Assembly: GCA_946807835.1 (NCBI GenBank)
Contig: OX327699.1
Span: forward strand, 17,534,014-17,598,013
Direction: 5' to 3'
DNA from: Ailanthus altissimus
Lineage: Eukaryota > Streptophyta > Magnoliopsida > Sapindales > Simaroubaceae
DNA: 64,000 nt
Below are positions 1 through 11,612 of this stretch, in pieces. Every line of letters begins with the position of its first letter. Position 1 is the stretch's first letter. The position numbers were made by a program, and so were the translations under genes. Under the pieces are notes generated by a model, which had not been told where the DNA came from, ran no database searches, and was given only the letters and a program-made list of their open reading frames with translations.

Positions 1-585
1 TTTTCATTCGTACCTTAATATAGAAATGCTTTTGAATTAGAAAAAGCTGTTGGGGGCAATTTTAGGGAACACTTATATAAACATAACCCTAAACACAACC
101 TTAATCATAAATTGGGATCAACAACTTAATTGTTCATACATTATATTTGGTAGTTGGGTATAGTAGCCATCTAATGTAAAATCGAGTAATCACTTACTAC
201 TTTCCATTTTAGAGCGTAAGTCTCGCACTAAATGCTAAACGAAAAGAAAAATCCCTTAATATCAATGCAGTCATAAATGTCATCAAGCCTCCACGTGACT
301 TAATTTATTCGCTATATTCTTACCACAATAATGATGGTTCATACGATCTGCGCTAAGATTTATGCTAAAAAAAATATCGTTTCAAAGGACCTGTAGCTAA
401 AAAGCTAAATTACTTTCTCAGGCTCACGTGCAGATTTGCATCTCAAAGAATGATTTTGTAAAACGACAACATTTAAATTCCATTATTGATCTTAAGGGGC
501 TTCGTCAATCATTTTCTTCTTTACTTTCATCCATGCAACTCATATACCAACGACACCGTTTCTCAAAGGAAAAAAAAATAATTAC
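1..585. other. Intron or flank of the OPT gene, no exon recognised
   Basis: This follows the exon 2 donor on the minus strand. I found no continuation of the OPT protein here. A short stretch near 520-560 read on the minus strand weakly recalls the start of the usual third exon but runs into a stop, and I do not count it as coding. Two CACGTG G-box cores occur (about 294 and 425) without clear meaning. Confidence 0.4.
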
Positions 586-1336
586 CTGAAGAGAGAAACT
601 TGAACCAAACTACTCGGCCACCACATCTCCGCCGGATCTACGACGAACTTCCTCAATATTCCGGCCCAACCGTACCCTAAAACCTACTCACAAACATTAG
701 CACACAACACACGCAACATCTTATGATACACAACAAAATCATCAAAAATAAATATATAAAAAAATAAAACACCAATATTATTACCTGTGTAGTAATAACA
801 AGAAACCAACTAGCCAAGAAACTGATTTTCCGTCGATAAAACGCCTTTATAATATTAACTATACTGATAGCATACGCCGCTCCGCTCCCGAACCCCGCCC
901 CGGCATTTGCGAAGATCGAAATCAGCACGTGCTCTTTTGTGTTAAACGGCCCCGGATTCAACGTAAACTCCTTGTCTCCAAATCCAGGGATTCTGAACTT
1001 CTTCTCGGGGAGTACTTTCGCCATGAACCGTCCGACGGGGAGAGTCGCCACCTGTACGGAGATCATGGACACGAGGAGAGGCTCCGTACGGTAAGCGAAG
1101 AAAGTGTTGAGGAAAGAGAGGAGGACGCACGAGAGCAGGCCTAAGAACCACATGCGGAAAGTCCATACGGGGAGGGTCGGGTCGTCGTCGTTTGAGACTG
1201 TTAAACGGACTTCTTCGACCGGAGAGACGTCGGCTTCGTTTTCGACGTCGGTGTTAAGTTCGTCGTCGTTGTCATCTCGTTTGGATGTGGCTTTATTGGA
1301 CTTCGACGGCATCGCTTCTATGTCGAGAGAGGCCAT
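586..1336 (-). CDS. Oligopeptide transporter (OPT family), first two exons, partial at left edge
   Basis: Two 5' exons of a plant OPT gene. The protein is a plasma-membrane, proton-coupled carrier of small peptides or metal chelates. Exon 1 is 785-1336 (184 codons): an acidic, Ser/Lys-rich cytosolic N-terminus, then [13 protein letters not shown] and further membrane segments, with the family motif [18 protein letters not shown] near residue 127, ending at ...VITTQ. Exon 2 is 586-683 (phase 0 entry), beginning [17 protein letters not shown] and ending VQVSLFR, with donor gtaat. The junction [12 protein letters not shown] is where plant OPT genes usually carry an intron. The next exon, expected to begin ALHE, is not recognisable in 1-585, so it either lies outside the window or the gene is truncated. 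The start is the first Met of the open frame. Family assignment is firm; the exact OPT member (OPT1/4/5-like) is not decided. Confidence 0.88.
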
Positions 1337-2532
1337 TGTGTTGTGAGTAAAGAAGAGTTAATTGTGCCGTTTTAGAGTGAAGTAGTCTTTTAGGGGGACG
1401 AGTCTAATGATGCGAAGAAAATGTATCGTACGCGAAGAGGAAATTGTGGGAATCAGTAGTGCTTAGTTTATTGTATTTTTTAAACAATATTTTTAATTGA
1501 AATTCTGTTACGTGGACTAGTAAACTTTTGTTTTTTTAAGACTTCTATTATAGTTAAGGAGAAGGTGGATGATTTGAATTATAACGTAAGAGAAAGTTTA
1601 AAATAATATTCTTAATATATTTTCAATAAACACGTGAGTTTTAATTTTAATATATCATAAGAGTATTTATACTCTCTGACGATACCTTTTTTTTTTTTTA
1701 AAAAAAAAAACCTCTCACAGTCAAAAGTGTAGGCATAAGGAGATAGCTTTTATACTGTTACTAATTCACTTTAATAATCGTTTTGATTTAATTAGCTACT
1801 GTATTTTAATTGAGTTTAATTAATTAAGAATTTATTCTCTGTATTGCTTTATTATTTTAATAATAGTTAGCTAGGTCATTTGTGAAAAAGTTTGAATAAA
1901 AAGAGTTTGAGTATTTAAGTTTTTTTATTTAGAAAAATGATATATTCTCGTAATTTGAAAGAATTAGTATAAGTTTTGTGTAATTCTAAACACGAGAGCT
2001 TTATAAATTAAATTAATAATATATTATTTAAAATATAAATTTTATTTTTTAACTTTATAAACATAACATTATTTATTTTTACTCAACTTGAGTAGTACTA
2101 TAATAGTATTATACATGTAAATTTTGCAATATAAAATTTGTATTTAATTAGTGTGACAAATGACACAGCATAAAAAAGTCAGTAAAATAATGATACATGA
2201 CAATATTAATAAGTGATTCATTAATTAAAAAATAATTTTTATAAGCCTAGTTAAATATGGAGTGGGAACACTTACTATACTCTAGTGGCTAAGTAACACG
2301 TAAATAGGGTTTATAGTCAGCGGATCGGAGTCGTCTGCATTGAGGTCTCAATCACTTTAGGATTAATCGAATACTACACACTTTAGACTAGCTACGTTAA
2401 ATTATAACTGGAAATAATATAATATCAAACAAACAATGATACTGAATGCAGGGCAGTGTGTTTACAAACAGAAAATTATTATATTACAAGCATTAAGCGA
2501 TTGTCTAGGCAAAGGAACGTCAAATGCGAGCC
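1337..2532. other. AT-rich upstream region of the OPT gene
   Basis: This would hold the OPT promoter (minus strand) and the 3' flank of the OPT relic. It contains a T12/A10 homopolymer block near 1688-1712 and long AT-rich stretches. I see no gene here, and no TATA box that I would single out. Confidence 0.4.
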
Positions 2533-2800
2533 TTAAAATATTGGGCACCCATCGACTGATACCCCCTTATTGGCAGTGGGGCAAGTTGCGAGCTCACAGT
2601 GCTCTGGGTCAATCTCAGGGTTAGCTCCCCGCCAGTGCAAGTTTATATCCTCCAATTCCAATACCAGTGAAATATAAAGTGGAAGATTGATGAAAGCCGT
2701 TCCAGCATCAAGAGCTGCTGATAGAATGTAATTATATATACCTCTGCCACCACTTTTTCCGGTACCTGAATGCGAAAAAGTGGAAGATTGTTCCAACCAA
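2533..2800 (-). pseudogene. C-terminal relic of a second oligopeptide transporter
   Basis: Read on the minus strand, this is the last exon of an OPT gene. It shows YNYILSAALDAGTAF, then a segment with HWRGANPEIDPEHC, then CELATCPTANKGV and a final DGCPIF with stop at 2533-2535, matching the usual OPT C-terminus (YNYVLSAALDAG ... CPLASCPTAKG ... GCPV). Just upstream, in another frame, FRYRKKWWQRY can be read, the motif that normally runs directly into YNY. The frame changes within a TATATATA run, so a 4-bp slippage is likely. No other OPT exons were seen to the right (2.8-4.4 kb). Together with the OPT gene at 586-1336 on the same strand, this points to an old tandem pair of which one copy is mostly gone. 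Confidence 0.8.
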
Positions 2801-3264
2801 AATCCAAGAATTTATTGGAGAAATTTTTTTTAAACCTTTTAAACTACTTTATAAATTGTATAATTTACATATAATAATTAGTAATATTTTTAATTAACCA
2901 TTAAAGTTAGGTCAATTGTGTGAGTTATAATATTTATATATTATTATTATTATTATTATTTGGGAGTTTTATATATTAAATATTAAACAATTACAAATAT
3001 TTATTTATAATAATATTATTATTATGGGAGTTATAACATTTTATGTATTTTTATTATATATAGTTACTATATATTAAATTATTTTTATTAATTCTTGAGT
3101 TATTATTTAGTTTACCTATTACTATATAAAGAGGGCTAATCTTTCATTAGAATGAGTGTGTGAAAGTAAAAAAATATAAAAAAAAGTAATTTTGGTAGTG
3201 TGTGTGAAAGAAAAAAGAGAAAATAAAATAAAAGTATAAAAAAAATTAAGCAGCTGAATTAGTG

Positions 3265-3268
<4 letters not shown>

Positions 3269-3295
<27 letters not shown>
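3269..3295. repeat. (TA)n microsatellite
   Basis: An uninterrupted TA dinucleotide run of about 27 bases, seen directly. Confidence 0.95.
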
Positions 3296-3298
<3 letters not shown>

Positions 3299-4322
3299 AA
3301 CAATAACACTATTGCAATGGTCAAATTATTGTAGCAATGACTATTTCTCTCTTTACATGAGTGATTGGATTATTATAGCAATGGTCGAATCATTATAACA
3401 ATGATAAAAATACATAGTTACAATTAGTAGCCTTATCTAAATATAAATGTAAGTTTTATTCATGTTTGGGAATATAAGAGAAGTACTCTACAATGTGTTA
3501 ATCATTAGTTTGTATTAGAAATACTTATATATCTATATTTAAAATTGTTGTATTTACTCTTGTAACAAAATTATATTCATTGTAAACATCAAATACTTAG
3601 CGGGGATTTGAATTTGTACCAAACAACCAACTTATTGATAGTGTAATTGATACTTGGGGAAGTAAATTAAGTGTAAGGATTTAATTAGCATATGTGAAAT
3701 TGATCAAAGTTATTGAAAATTTGATAAAATCAATAGAATTCTTAAAGCAAGTTGCTAGATGGTGGATAAAAGTGTGTCAAACCATAATAAAATTTTTTAC
3801 ATTAGCTTTCATTTTTCTATTCTCATAAAATTATTTTATTAGCTTTCATTTCCCTATTCTCATGAAGTTAAGGTATTATATATCTAGTTGCTATTTTCTT
3901 AAATTATTCTTCTATAAGATTGCTTGGAAATTCAACAAGCTATTATTCTTTGTAATGACTTTAAATCTACACATTTATAGTAATAGCGTGATTTCACTCT
4001 CTGTCATTTGACGAAAGTGATACAAATCTGAGGACAAATCTACTTTAGGGATATTTTTAGTGTTTGGATAAAATATAAGAATAAATCAAATTTGATCAAA
4101 GATATTAATGATGTTTCATTAAATATAGAAATATTATTAACAATACCCCAGTTGAAATTTTATGAATTGGATCACCAATTTAAATTTTTTGTCTTTATTT
4201 CAGTCGGTCATGCAATATTGCAATTGCCTTGTTATTGAGATAAATAAATAGTCTTGCCACATTTATTAATCTGTGGAGAAAATTTTTAATACTCTAAAGA
4301 TAATTTTTATTCTCCATAGACT

Positions 4323-4353
<31 letters not shown>

Positions 4354-4370
4354 GTGTGTGTGTGTGTGTG
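4323..4370. repeat. Compound (TA)n(TG)n microsatellite
   Basis: A TA run (about 4323-4350) followed, after CA, by a TG run (to 4370). Likely polymorphic. Confidence 0.95.
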
Positions 4371-5417
4371 AATTGACTTTATCATAATTAGTTAAAAAGG
4401 AAAACACTCGTAATATTAATCAAATAAAAATGAAGCATTATATAGGAAGCAAATCAACATGCCCAGTCAAGGACAGAGGGAAGCCAGGAGGAGGATGTAG
4501 GGGACACGAAATTTGGCATTGGTTTATGGATATGTGCTAGAAGTCCAGGGGAGAAGTGGAGACAGAGACAAGTAAGGATCAGAAATAAAGGATTAAAAAC
4601 CCAGGGAAAAGCAGATAACTAAAAGGTGAAAGCTAATCGACGAAGTCCAACAAGTGAAGAAGATTATAACAGTTCAAGTGTAAAGGAAAGTTGCAATAAA
4701 GAAGATGACCAATCGAGTAAAAATTTCAATACTAAGAACCTGAATTTGAATTCAGGAGGAAACAAGGGAATGGAGCTCATTTCAGATACCATGAAGGTTG
4801 GAGGGTCTTCTAAGAGCATTAATGAGATAGGATGGGCAAAAGCTGTGATGGATATTGACTTAAAAATGCTAGATATCTACGAGGAAAGTATAGGAGATAA
4901 AAGAAGGAAACTAAAAGATGGTGGGAGGAATGAGCAAAGAGATAAGAAATTTTTTAACCAAATGAGAAGAATTGGCACCAACAAAAAAAACCTCAGAATA
5001 GCAGGATTGGCTGGGCTAAGGAGTAAGTGATCAAATGGCCTATAATAATTCAATTTTTGGGCCCCAAGAGTCTAAAGCAAAAGCAAGCAAAAAAGAGATG
5101 GAAGGCTTTGGCAAGAAAATGGGTGTTAGGAAGTCAGTGAAATCAGGCCAAGTTAGGTAAGAGGGTTAAACCAAAGATGGAGGTAACATTTAAAGCCTAA
5201 AGCTAGAAAAGAAAAGGTTTAAAATAAACAAGGGAGGAAACTAGTCTACTGTTTCATCTAAAGCACAAAGGAGGGTAAATGAGCGGGAATCTAACTTAAT
5301 TATATCCGTGGTGGCTAAATCTCAACCCTGTTGAGAGCTATAAAGATTCTAAGTTGGAATGTTTGAGGATTGTGGAGTTCTTAGACATTCAAAAGTTTAC
5401 ATAATGCTCTTTAAGTA

Positions 5418-5549
5418 TGTGGAAAGAAATCAAAGAAGAAGAAATTTGTGTATTTATATTGAAAGAAACCATATGAATATATAGGCAAGCTTTCACTTTT
5501 GTCTAGTTGAAAAGTTTGTCTTTACAACTCAAAATCATTCATTTTCACA
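5418..5549 (-). repeat. 3' LTR of the Copia element
   Basis: 132 bp, TGT...ACA. By eye it differs from the other LTR at 11 of 132 positions (about 92% identity), mostly transitions. The purine tract lies directly next to it at 5550-5560. Confidence 0.95.
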
Positions 5550-5560
5550 CTCTCTCTCAA
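5550..5560 (-). promoter_or_regulatory. Polypurine tract of the Copia element
   Basis: On the minus strand, TTGAGAGAGAG abuts the 3' LTR. This is the expected place and composition for the plus-strand primer of an LTR retrotransposon. Confidence 0.8.
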
Positions 5561-7302
5561 GTTAGAGCATATAAATCATATGCGCCAAACTTATTACAAA
5601 TGAAATCAATTCTAGAACCTTTGAGAGATTTAGTAAGACTATTTGCTAGTTGATCATTTGAGCTAACATAATTAGTGGAAATGATGCCGGATAGAATTTT
5701 TTCTTGAATAAAGTGACAATCAATCTCTATATGTTTCGTCTTTTTGTGAAACACTAGATTGGATGAAATGTGAAGGGCAGCTTGATTATCACAAAGTAAC
5801 TTCATTTGTGAAATATTTGTAAATTTTAATTCTTAGATTAACTATTTTAACCATATGAATTCACATGTTGCTAAAGTCATTGCCCGATATTCTACTTCTG
5901 CACTTGACCTAGCAACAACAGTTTGCTTCTTACTTTTCCAAGATACAAAATTTCCTCCAACAAGAACACAATACCCAGTGGTAAAACGTCTATCTGATGG
6001 AGAACCTGCCCAATTGGCATCTGAATATCCAACAATCTGTGTATGACCCTTATTCTCATATAGCAAACATTTATCTGATGCATTCTTAATATATCGTAGG
6101 ATTCAGATAACCGCATTCCAATGGCTGTCACATAGAGACTGTAGGAACTGACTGACAACACTAACCAGGAATGAAATATCAGGTCGTGTGATGGTGAGAT
6201 AATTCAGTTTATCAACTAGTTTTCGATATCTCCCACGATCTGCAATGGGCTCCCTCTGTCCAGGTAGAAGTTTAATGTTAGAGTCCATAGGAGTGTCTAT
6301 GGGTTAGTAATCCATTATCCCTGTTTCTTGAAGAATGTCCAAAGCATACTTTCTTTGAGAAATAACAAATTCAGAGCTAGACTAAACTACCTCAATACCA
6401 AGGAAGTATCTGAGTAATCCCAAGTCCTTGGTCTAAAAATGATCAAACAAGTGTTTTTTTAATTGCTTAATACCATTTTGATCACTGCCCGTGATGACAA
6501 TATCATCAACATAGACAAGAAGATATATGCATTAACCTTGTAGTGTATGTTTATAGACAACAGAATGATCCAACTGACATCGAATCATGCCAAATTCTTG
6601 AATAACAGTACTGAAATGACCAAACCAAGCACGAGAAGATTGTTTTAAACCATATAATTAGCGATGAAATTTGCATACCAAACCAGACTCTCCATGAGCA
6701 AAAAAATCAAGTGGTTGCTCAATATAGATTTCTTCCTGAAGCTCACCATAGAGAAAGGCATTCTTAATGTCAAGCTGGTGCAAAGGCCACTGGCAAAGAA
6801 CAGCCATAGATAAGAACAATCGAACGAATAACATTTTAGCCACATGAGAAAATATATCAGAATAATCCAGACCATAAGTCTGCGTGTATCATTTGACAAC
6901 TAACCTTGTTTTCAACCCATCAACCTGACCATCGGGTCCAATCTTGATAGCATAAACCCAACGACAACCAATAGTGGAATGATCGGAGGGTAGTTAGACT
7001 AACTCTCAGGTACCATTATTGTGCAAAGCAGTCATTTTCTCAACCATTACTTGACATCACCCAGGATGTGAAAGAGCATCACAGAGAGTGGTAGGATCAG
7101 AAACAGAGGATAAAGTAGACACAAATGCATAATATGGTGAAGATATTCGATGATAACTAAGAAAATTGTAGATAGGGTGAGGATTGCGAGTGGAACGCAT
7201 ACCTTTCTGAATCGCAATGGAAAACTGGTCAGCAGGTGGTAAGACTTCAGTAAGAGAATGATCGGAAGCAGGAAATGAGTCAACGGGCCCCTCAAGTGTC
7301 AC
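5557..7302 (-). pseudogene. Copia reverse transcriptase and RNase H, broken
   Basis: Minus-strand pieces include the RT palm (QLDIKNAFLYGELQEEIYIE at about 6766-6710), a YVDD-type box region near 6505-6520 and the RNase H part (VGYSDANWAGSPSDRR; SSAEVEYRAM; KLLCDNQAALHI). The order and motifs are those of plant Ty1/Copia pol. Several in-frame stops and shifts make it non-functional. Confidence 0.85.
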
Positions 7303-7400
7303 AAGAGTAGTAGAACTGTCATCACCTATAGGAGAAAAATGGATATGACTCGCATAAGCCGAAGAGGCAGAATTCTCAGGAAGAAGATTATTTTGGGGAA

Positions 7401-8708
7401 TGATAAGGGCGTAAAAGTACTATTATTATTTGTATCCAACTTTCGTATTTTACTCCAAATTATAATTATTCTATTTAATTGTGGTTTTTGATCATAAATA
7501 GATACACGATAAAAAAATGTGATGCATAGGAATAAACGGGAGGCGAATCGGACATCAAACGAAGAAGTTACGCTCAAAATACGAAAAGAGCACCAGGCGA
7601 GCGACTGAGCGCTGCGGCGCCCGAGGCGGTGAACAGTGTCGAAAAACATTATTTTGCTACAGTAACCCCGTGTACAGTATTTTGTTACAGTAAATTATGA
7701 ACAGTGTTTGAAGACAAAAACTTGTAAATAGAAAGCTAAAAACCCTAAGAGAGAGAGGAGAAAAAGAGAGAAAAGAGGCAAAAACTTAGAGAGAGAATTC
7801 ACAATACAAATCAAAGATCAAAGCCAAAGATTGAAGAACCAAAATTAAGATTCAAGCTTCAAGTCAAGATTAAGGGAGAAGCACATCAAGGAGTCACTTT
7901 GATTAGTTTTTCTTCTCTTTCTTTATCATTATGTTCTTTTTCTTATTGATTTTTATGAATTGGTTTTATGCTTTTGGTTTTGTGATGGGTTAATTTGTTC
8001 ATCTAGGGTTAGACTATGTAAACTTAGTATGGATTTGGATTGTGTTAAATTTTAGTTTATGAACTTGATAAATTCAATTGATTCATTCTATCTTGTGTTT
8101 AATGCTTTCATTATACCTGATCAATATTTTGAATGATTAAGGAACTATGATGAACTCGACGAAGGGATTTATGTGTTTAGCCTATGGTAGTTTAATGCAT
8201 GATCATAGGGTAACAACTATGAGTTCCATCTAGGATAGACATATATCTAGGTTGCATGTATAGTATAATTTAGACTTGATCTTAATGAATTACATTCTGA
8301 TTTGATTACTATAGACATATAGGTGATTGTTAGAATGCGTAATATAATCACTTGACCATCGACAGAGGCTTGTGATGAGATTAGTGTCTAAGCCAATCAA
8401 TTGGTATTAAGGGATTAACTAAGTGGTTAATGAATCCAATGAAATACTAGGGGACGAGTCAAACCCTAGATTATCTTTATTTGTGAATTCTACTCTTTGC
8501 TTTTGTTTAGTTAATTGAGAGAACTAGATTAGTTATATAAATTCCAAATTTTAGTTTTCTGAATAAAAGTTAAGTAGGTATAATTTTAGTACTTGATTTA
8601 TAGAATTAGATTGCATAGTTCCTGTGGGATCGATATCTGGACTTAAAATCCTATATTACTTGATACGATATCGTGCACTTGCGCTTAACTACTATAGCAC
8701 ACCAATCA
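7401..8708 (+). mobile_element. Solo LTR (probably Ty3/Gypsy) inserted in the Copia element
   Basis: 1308 bp, TGAT...ATCA, flanked by a perfect 5-bp duplication GGGAA (7396-7400 and 8709-8713). It has no coding capacity. In plus orientation it has a GC-rich patch (7604-7635), an AAACCCTAAGAGAGAG leader-like segment (about 7740), and near its right end a stretch (about 8620-8690, CCTGTGGGATCGATATC ... GTGCACTTGCG) of a kind I associate with plant Gypsy Tat/Athila-like LTRs. Removing it with one GGGAA restores the Copia reading frame between integrase and RT exactly. No second copy or internal region is present, so recombination between LTRs has removed the rest. Confidence 0.85.
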
Positions 8709-9044
8709 GGGAACAGGATCAAGTTCAGTGTTGGACGCAAGATGAGGAATAAAAGAAATTGGGAGAGCCTCCGTGAGTGATAGATTTTCAAAAGTAAAGG
8801 AAGAAAAGAAATGGGAAGACTAAAAAAATGTGACATCAGTAGAAAGAAAATGACGTCGGGTGTCAGGAGAATAACATTGATATCCTTTCTGAAGACGTGA
8901 GTAGTCAAGAAAAATACATTTGATGGATCGAGCGGATAATTTATCTTGACCAGGAAAGAATACATGAATAAAACAAGTGCAACCAAAAATACGCGACGAA
9001 AGAGAAAACAATGGTTGATCAGGATACAAAACAGAATGAGGTAC

Positions 9045-10007
9045 CTAATGTTGTAACACAAAGGAGGACATTTGATTTATAAAAAAATAGATAGTAAGAA
9101 CAACATTCACCCAAAAACGGAGAGGAACATGATGATGTAGAAGTAAAGTGCATGTAGTTTCAATGAGATGTCTGTTCTTACGTTTGACAACTCTATTTTG
9201 CTGTGGAGTATAGACACAAGAAGACTGATGTAAGATGCCCTGAGAAGACATAAATTCAGTAAAAGGAATAGAAAAATATTCACGTGCATTATCACTACGT
9301 AATATACGAATAATGGTAGAGAATTGTGTCTTAATTTCAGCACAGAAAGATTCAAAAATAGAGAATAATTCAGAACGATTTTTCATTACAAATAACTAAG
9401 TGTAATGCGAATAATCATCAATAAATGTAACAAAGTATTTAAAGCCTAAAATAGACAAAACGCTACTAGGACCCCAAATGTCTGAATGAATTAATTCAAA
9501 ATGGGACGTAACCCGATTATTGACACGCTTTGGAAATGATCCACGAGAGTGTTTTCCAAACTGATAAGACTCACAATTAAAAGATGATAAATGAGAGAGA
9601 CCGAGAACCATTTTTTGAAGCTTGAACAAATGTGGGTGTCCCAAATAATTATGGAGAAGTGTTGGTGATTCAGTAACAGTGCATGCGACAGATGGTTGAG
9701 GAACACTTAAATGGTAGAGCCCCTGTGACTTTTAGCCTGCGCCAATCGTCTTTTCTGTACTTCGGTCCTGTATAAAAACAGAGTCATTAATAAAAGTGAT
9801 AGCACAGTTTAAAGAATGAGTGAGTTTACTAACAGAGATAAGGTTAAAATGACATTGTAGGATATAAAGAACAGAGTCTAAAGGTAAAGAAGGCGAAGGG
9901 AAAGCGCGACCAATTGCTTTAGCAATGGTTTTGGTTCCATTAGCTAAAGTGACAAATGGTAATGACCCAGTCTCAGAAATGTAACAGTGTAATTGAAGGT
10001 TACCCAA
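9045..10007 (-). pseudogene. Copia protease, GAG-pre-integrase and integrase region, broken
   Basis: The minus-strand frames carry the post-protease region (ISVSKLTHSLNC), the GAG-pre-integrase start (LGHPH, with the HHCC zinc finger degenerate), and the integrase core with FELIHSDIWGPS, FVTFIDDYSHYT and LRSDNAREY. These match the D-D-E positions of Copia integrases. Frameshifts and stops separate the pieces. Confidence 0.85.
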
Positions 10008-10232
10008 AATATGGTCTGATACACTAGAATCAAAGACCCACGGTTCGTGAAAGGAAGAATAAGTAAGGCAGGTGACAGAATTACCAGTATTTACAATAGA
10101 GGAAGTAGTCTGCAGAACTGCTTGGTATTTAAGATACCCCTTATAATTAGCACCAATAATAAGTATGGAAGGAGAACAATTATTCGAAGTGCCAGTTTGA
10201 TCGGTGTGAGCAAGGTTAATAGCTCGAAGAGG

Positions 10233-11021
10233 TCATCTATGTAACTTGTAGCATTTTTCTCCTGTATAACCCCAATGATGACAATAACTACACTTGGAGC
10301 GATTTTTGTTACGATCACCTTGATCTTCTTTGAAAGAGTTATATGATTGAGATTGGGAGGTCAAGACAGAAGAGTCTATTGCAGGTGTTCTGAGAATAAA
10401 ATCTGGTGCTGAAACACGAAGGAGCCGAGCAAACACATCATCCATAGAAGAGATAGTTGTACTAGCAAGAATCTGATCTCGTATTGGTGAGAGCTCAGAG
10501 CCAAGAGAAGCCAGAGTCAGAACCATAAAAAAATTATCCCTCTGTGCAAGGTCTTCAACCACAGTCTTACCAACTGGTAAAAGTGAGTTGAATTCAATTT
10601 TGAGAGATGTCATCCATCCAAGGAATTCTGACATATCTATAGCCTATTGTTTCAAATTGACAAGATTCGAGACAACATAGTACAAATTTTGAATGTCATT
10701 TGTATATAACAACTAAGCCTGATGCCAGATATCAAAATAAGTCTGGTAGGCCTTATAAATAGGATTTAGTTGAGGATCAATACTCTGCCATAATTGGTTA
10801 CACAATAAGGCATCAATCTTTTTCCATTTAGCTATATTTTTATCTTGCAAATCTGTAATCTTGGTAACTAAATGGTCTTCTAAGCCATATCCTATATACC
10901 ATAACTCAACAGACGCAGCCCAAGAGGCATAATTACTACTTCCTACCAATTTTTCGGTTATGAAAGTAGGAAATGAGTTAAAAGATAAGGCAGAAACTGT
11001 TTTGGAGCTTTCAATGGCCAT
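10233..11021 (-). pseudogene. Copia gag (capsid and zinc knuckle), broken
   Basis: Starts with a Met at 11021. Contains the plant Copia gag pattern LVGSSNYASWAASVELW, the dimerisation-type region, and near 10270 a CCHC-type knuckle in which the usual Gly-His is Gly-Tyr (CSYCHHWGYTGEKC), so zinc binding would be impaired. The frame is interrupted by a stop near 10713. It would have encoded the capsid of the virus-like particle. It is clearly dead. Confidence 0.8.
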
Positions 11022-11468
11022 ATTGAATCACAAACTGGATAAAGCAGGTTAATTGAAAGCAGAAATAATTTTTCGGTCACAAAGGGCGATTTTTGACGAA
11101 GGTGATGGCGGCCGACGACGGCAAGAGGCCGTATGACAAGTATTGGGTTTTTTGGCGATGTCTGAATTGACTAGCACTTGCGGTGAGGATTCACGCTCGC
11201 TGGAGAATGAGATCGACGGTCTAGTGACAGCGACGGAGATGCGGCGCATGGAGGCGCGTCCGATGGGCAGTAATAGTGGATGGCTATAGATGTTATCTTC
11301 GGCGTCTTCTGAGTACGTCGGTGGAAACTGTGTATGTCACCGAGAAATGCTACAGTCACCAGAGAGTGTTAATGTTTCGGCGTGTGGAAAATAAACAAGC
11401 AATGTTGTCAAAAAATGGTCGGACAATATGCCGAAAAATGAAAAACACAAGTTAAAAGCCAAATGTTG

Positions 11469-11480
11469 GCTCTGATACCA
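11469..11480 (-). promoter_or_regulatory. Primer-binding site for initiator tRNA-Met
   Basis: On the minus strand the bases directly inside the 5' LTR read TGGTATCAGAGC, complementary to the 3' end of plant initiator tRNA-Met. This is the standard Copia primer for minus-strand DNA synthesis and it fixes the orientation of the element. Confidence 0.92.
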
Positions 11481-11612
11481 TGTAGAAAGAATTCAAAGAA
11501 GAAGAAACTTGTGTATTTACATTGAAAGAAACCATATGAATATATAGGCAAGCTTTCACCTTTGTCTAATTGAAAAGCTTGCCTTTACAACTCAAAACCA
11601 TTTATTTCCACA
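11481..11612 (-). repeat. 5' LTR of the Copia element
   Basis: 132 bp, the same length as the partner LTR with no indels. It is bounded on the inside by the primer-binding site and on the outside by the AAGTA duplication. The LTRs are short for Copia elements, in the range reported for elements such as Tos17. Confidence 0.95.

Larger units (their letters stand above)
2801..4440. other. AT-rich intergenic DNA with microsatellites
   Basis: No gene is recognisable. The stretch is very AT-rich, with a long (TA)n at about 3269-3295 and a compound (TA)n(TG)n at about 4323-4370. The second lies just left of the presumed 5' end of the LINE. Confidence 0.5.
5418..11612 (-). mobile_element. Ty1/Copia LTR retrotransposon inserted in the LINE
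   Basis: A full-length but dead Copia element on the minus strand. It has two 132-bp LTRs, TGT...ACA ends with TGTGGAAA/TTTCCACA-type terminal inverted repeats, and a 5-bp target duplication AAGTA at 5413-5417 and 11613-11617. Gene order on the minus strand is the Copia order: gag (11021 to about 10240), protease and GAG-pre-integrase region (about 10007-9560), integrase core (about 9640-9045), reverse transcriptase (about 7300-6480) and RNase H (about 6070-5557). There are multiple stops and frameshifts, and a 1.3-kb solo LTR sits between integrase and RT. Removing the element with one AAGTA rejoins the LINE endonuclease in frame, which confirms both boundaries. Confidence 0.95.

Noticed and set aside
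2436..2624. Plus-strand open frame of 62 codons
   Set aside because: It overlaps the OPT C-terminal relic on the other strand and has no family resemblance; a shadow.
4626..5030. 134-codon plus-strand frame considered as an independent gene
   Set aside because: Its charged, Asn/Ser/Lys-rich sequence sits just before a LINE endonuclease start and fits the ORF1 end of the LINE; no separate gene is needed.
5413..5580. Repeat at 5418-5549 and 11481-11612 considered as a simple duplicated region
   Set aside because: The primer-binding site, purine tract and matching AAGTA duplication show that these are LTRs of one element.
7326..7649. 107-codon minus-strand frame
   Set aside because: It spans the junction of Copia sequence and the inserted solo LTR, so it is a chance fusion frame.
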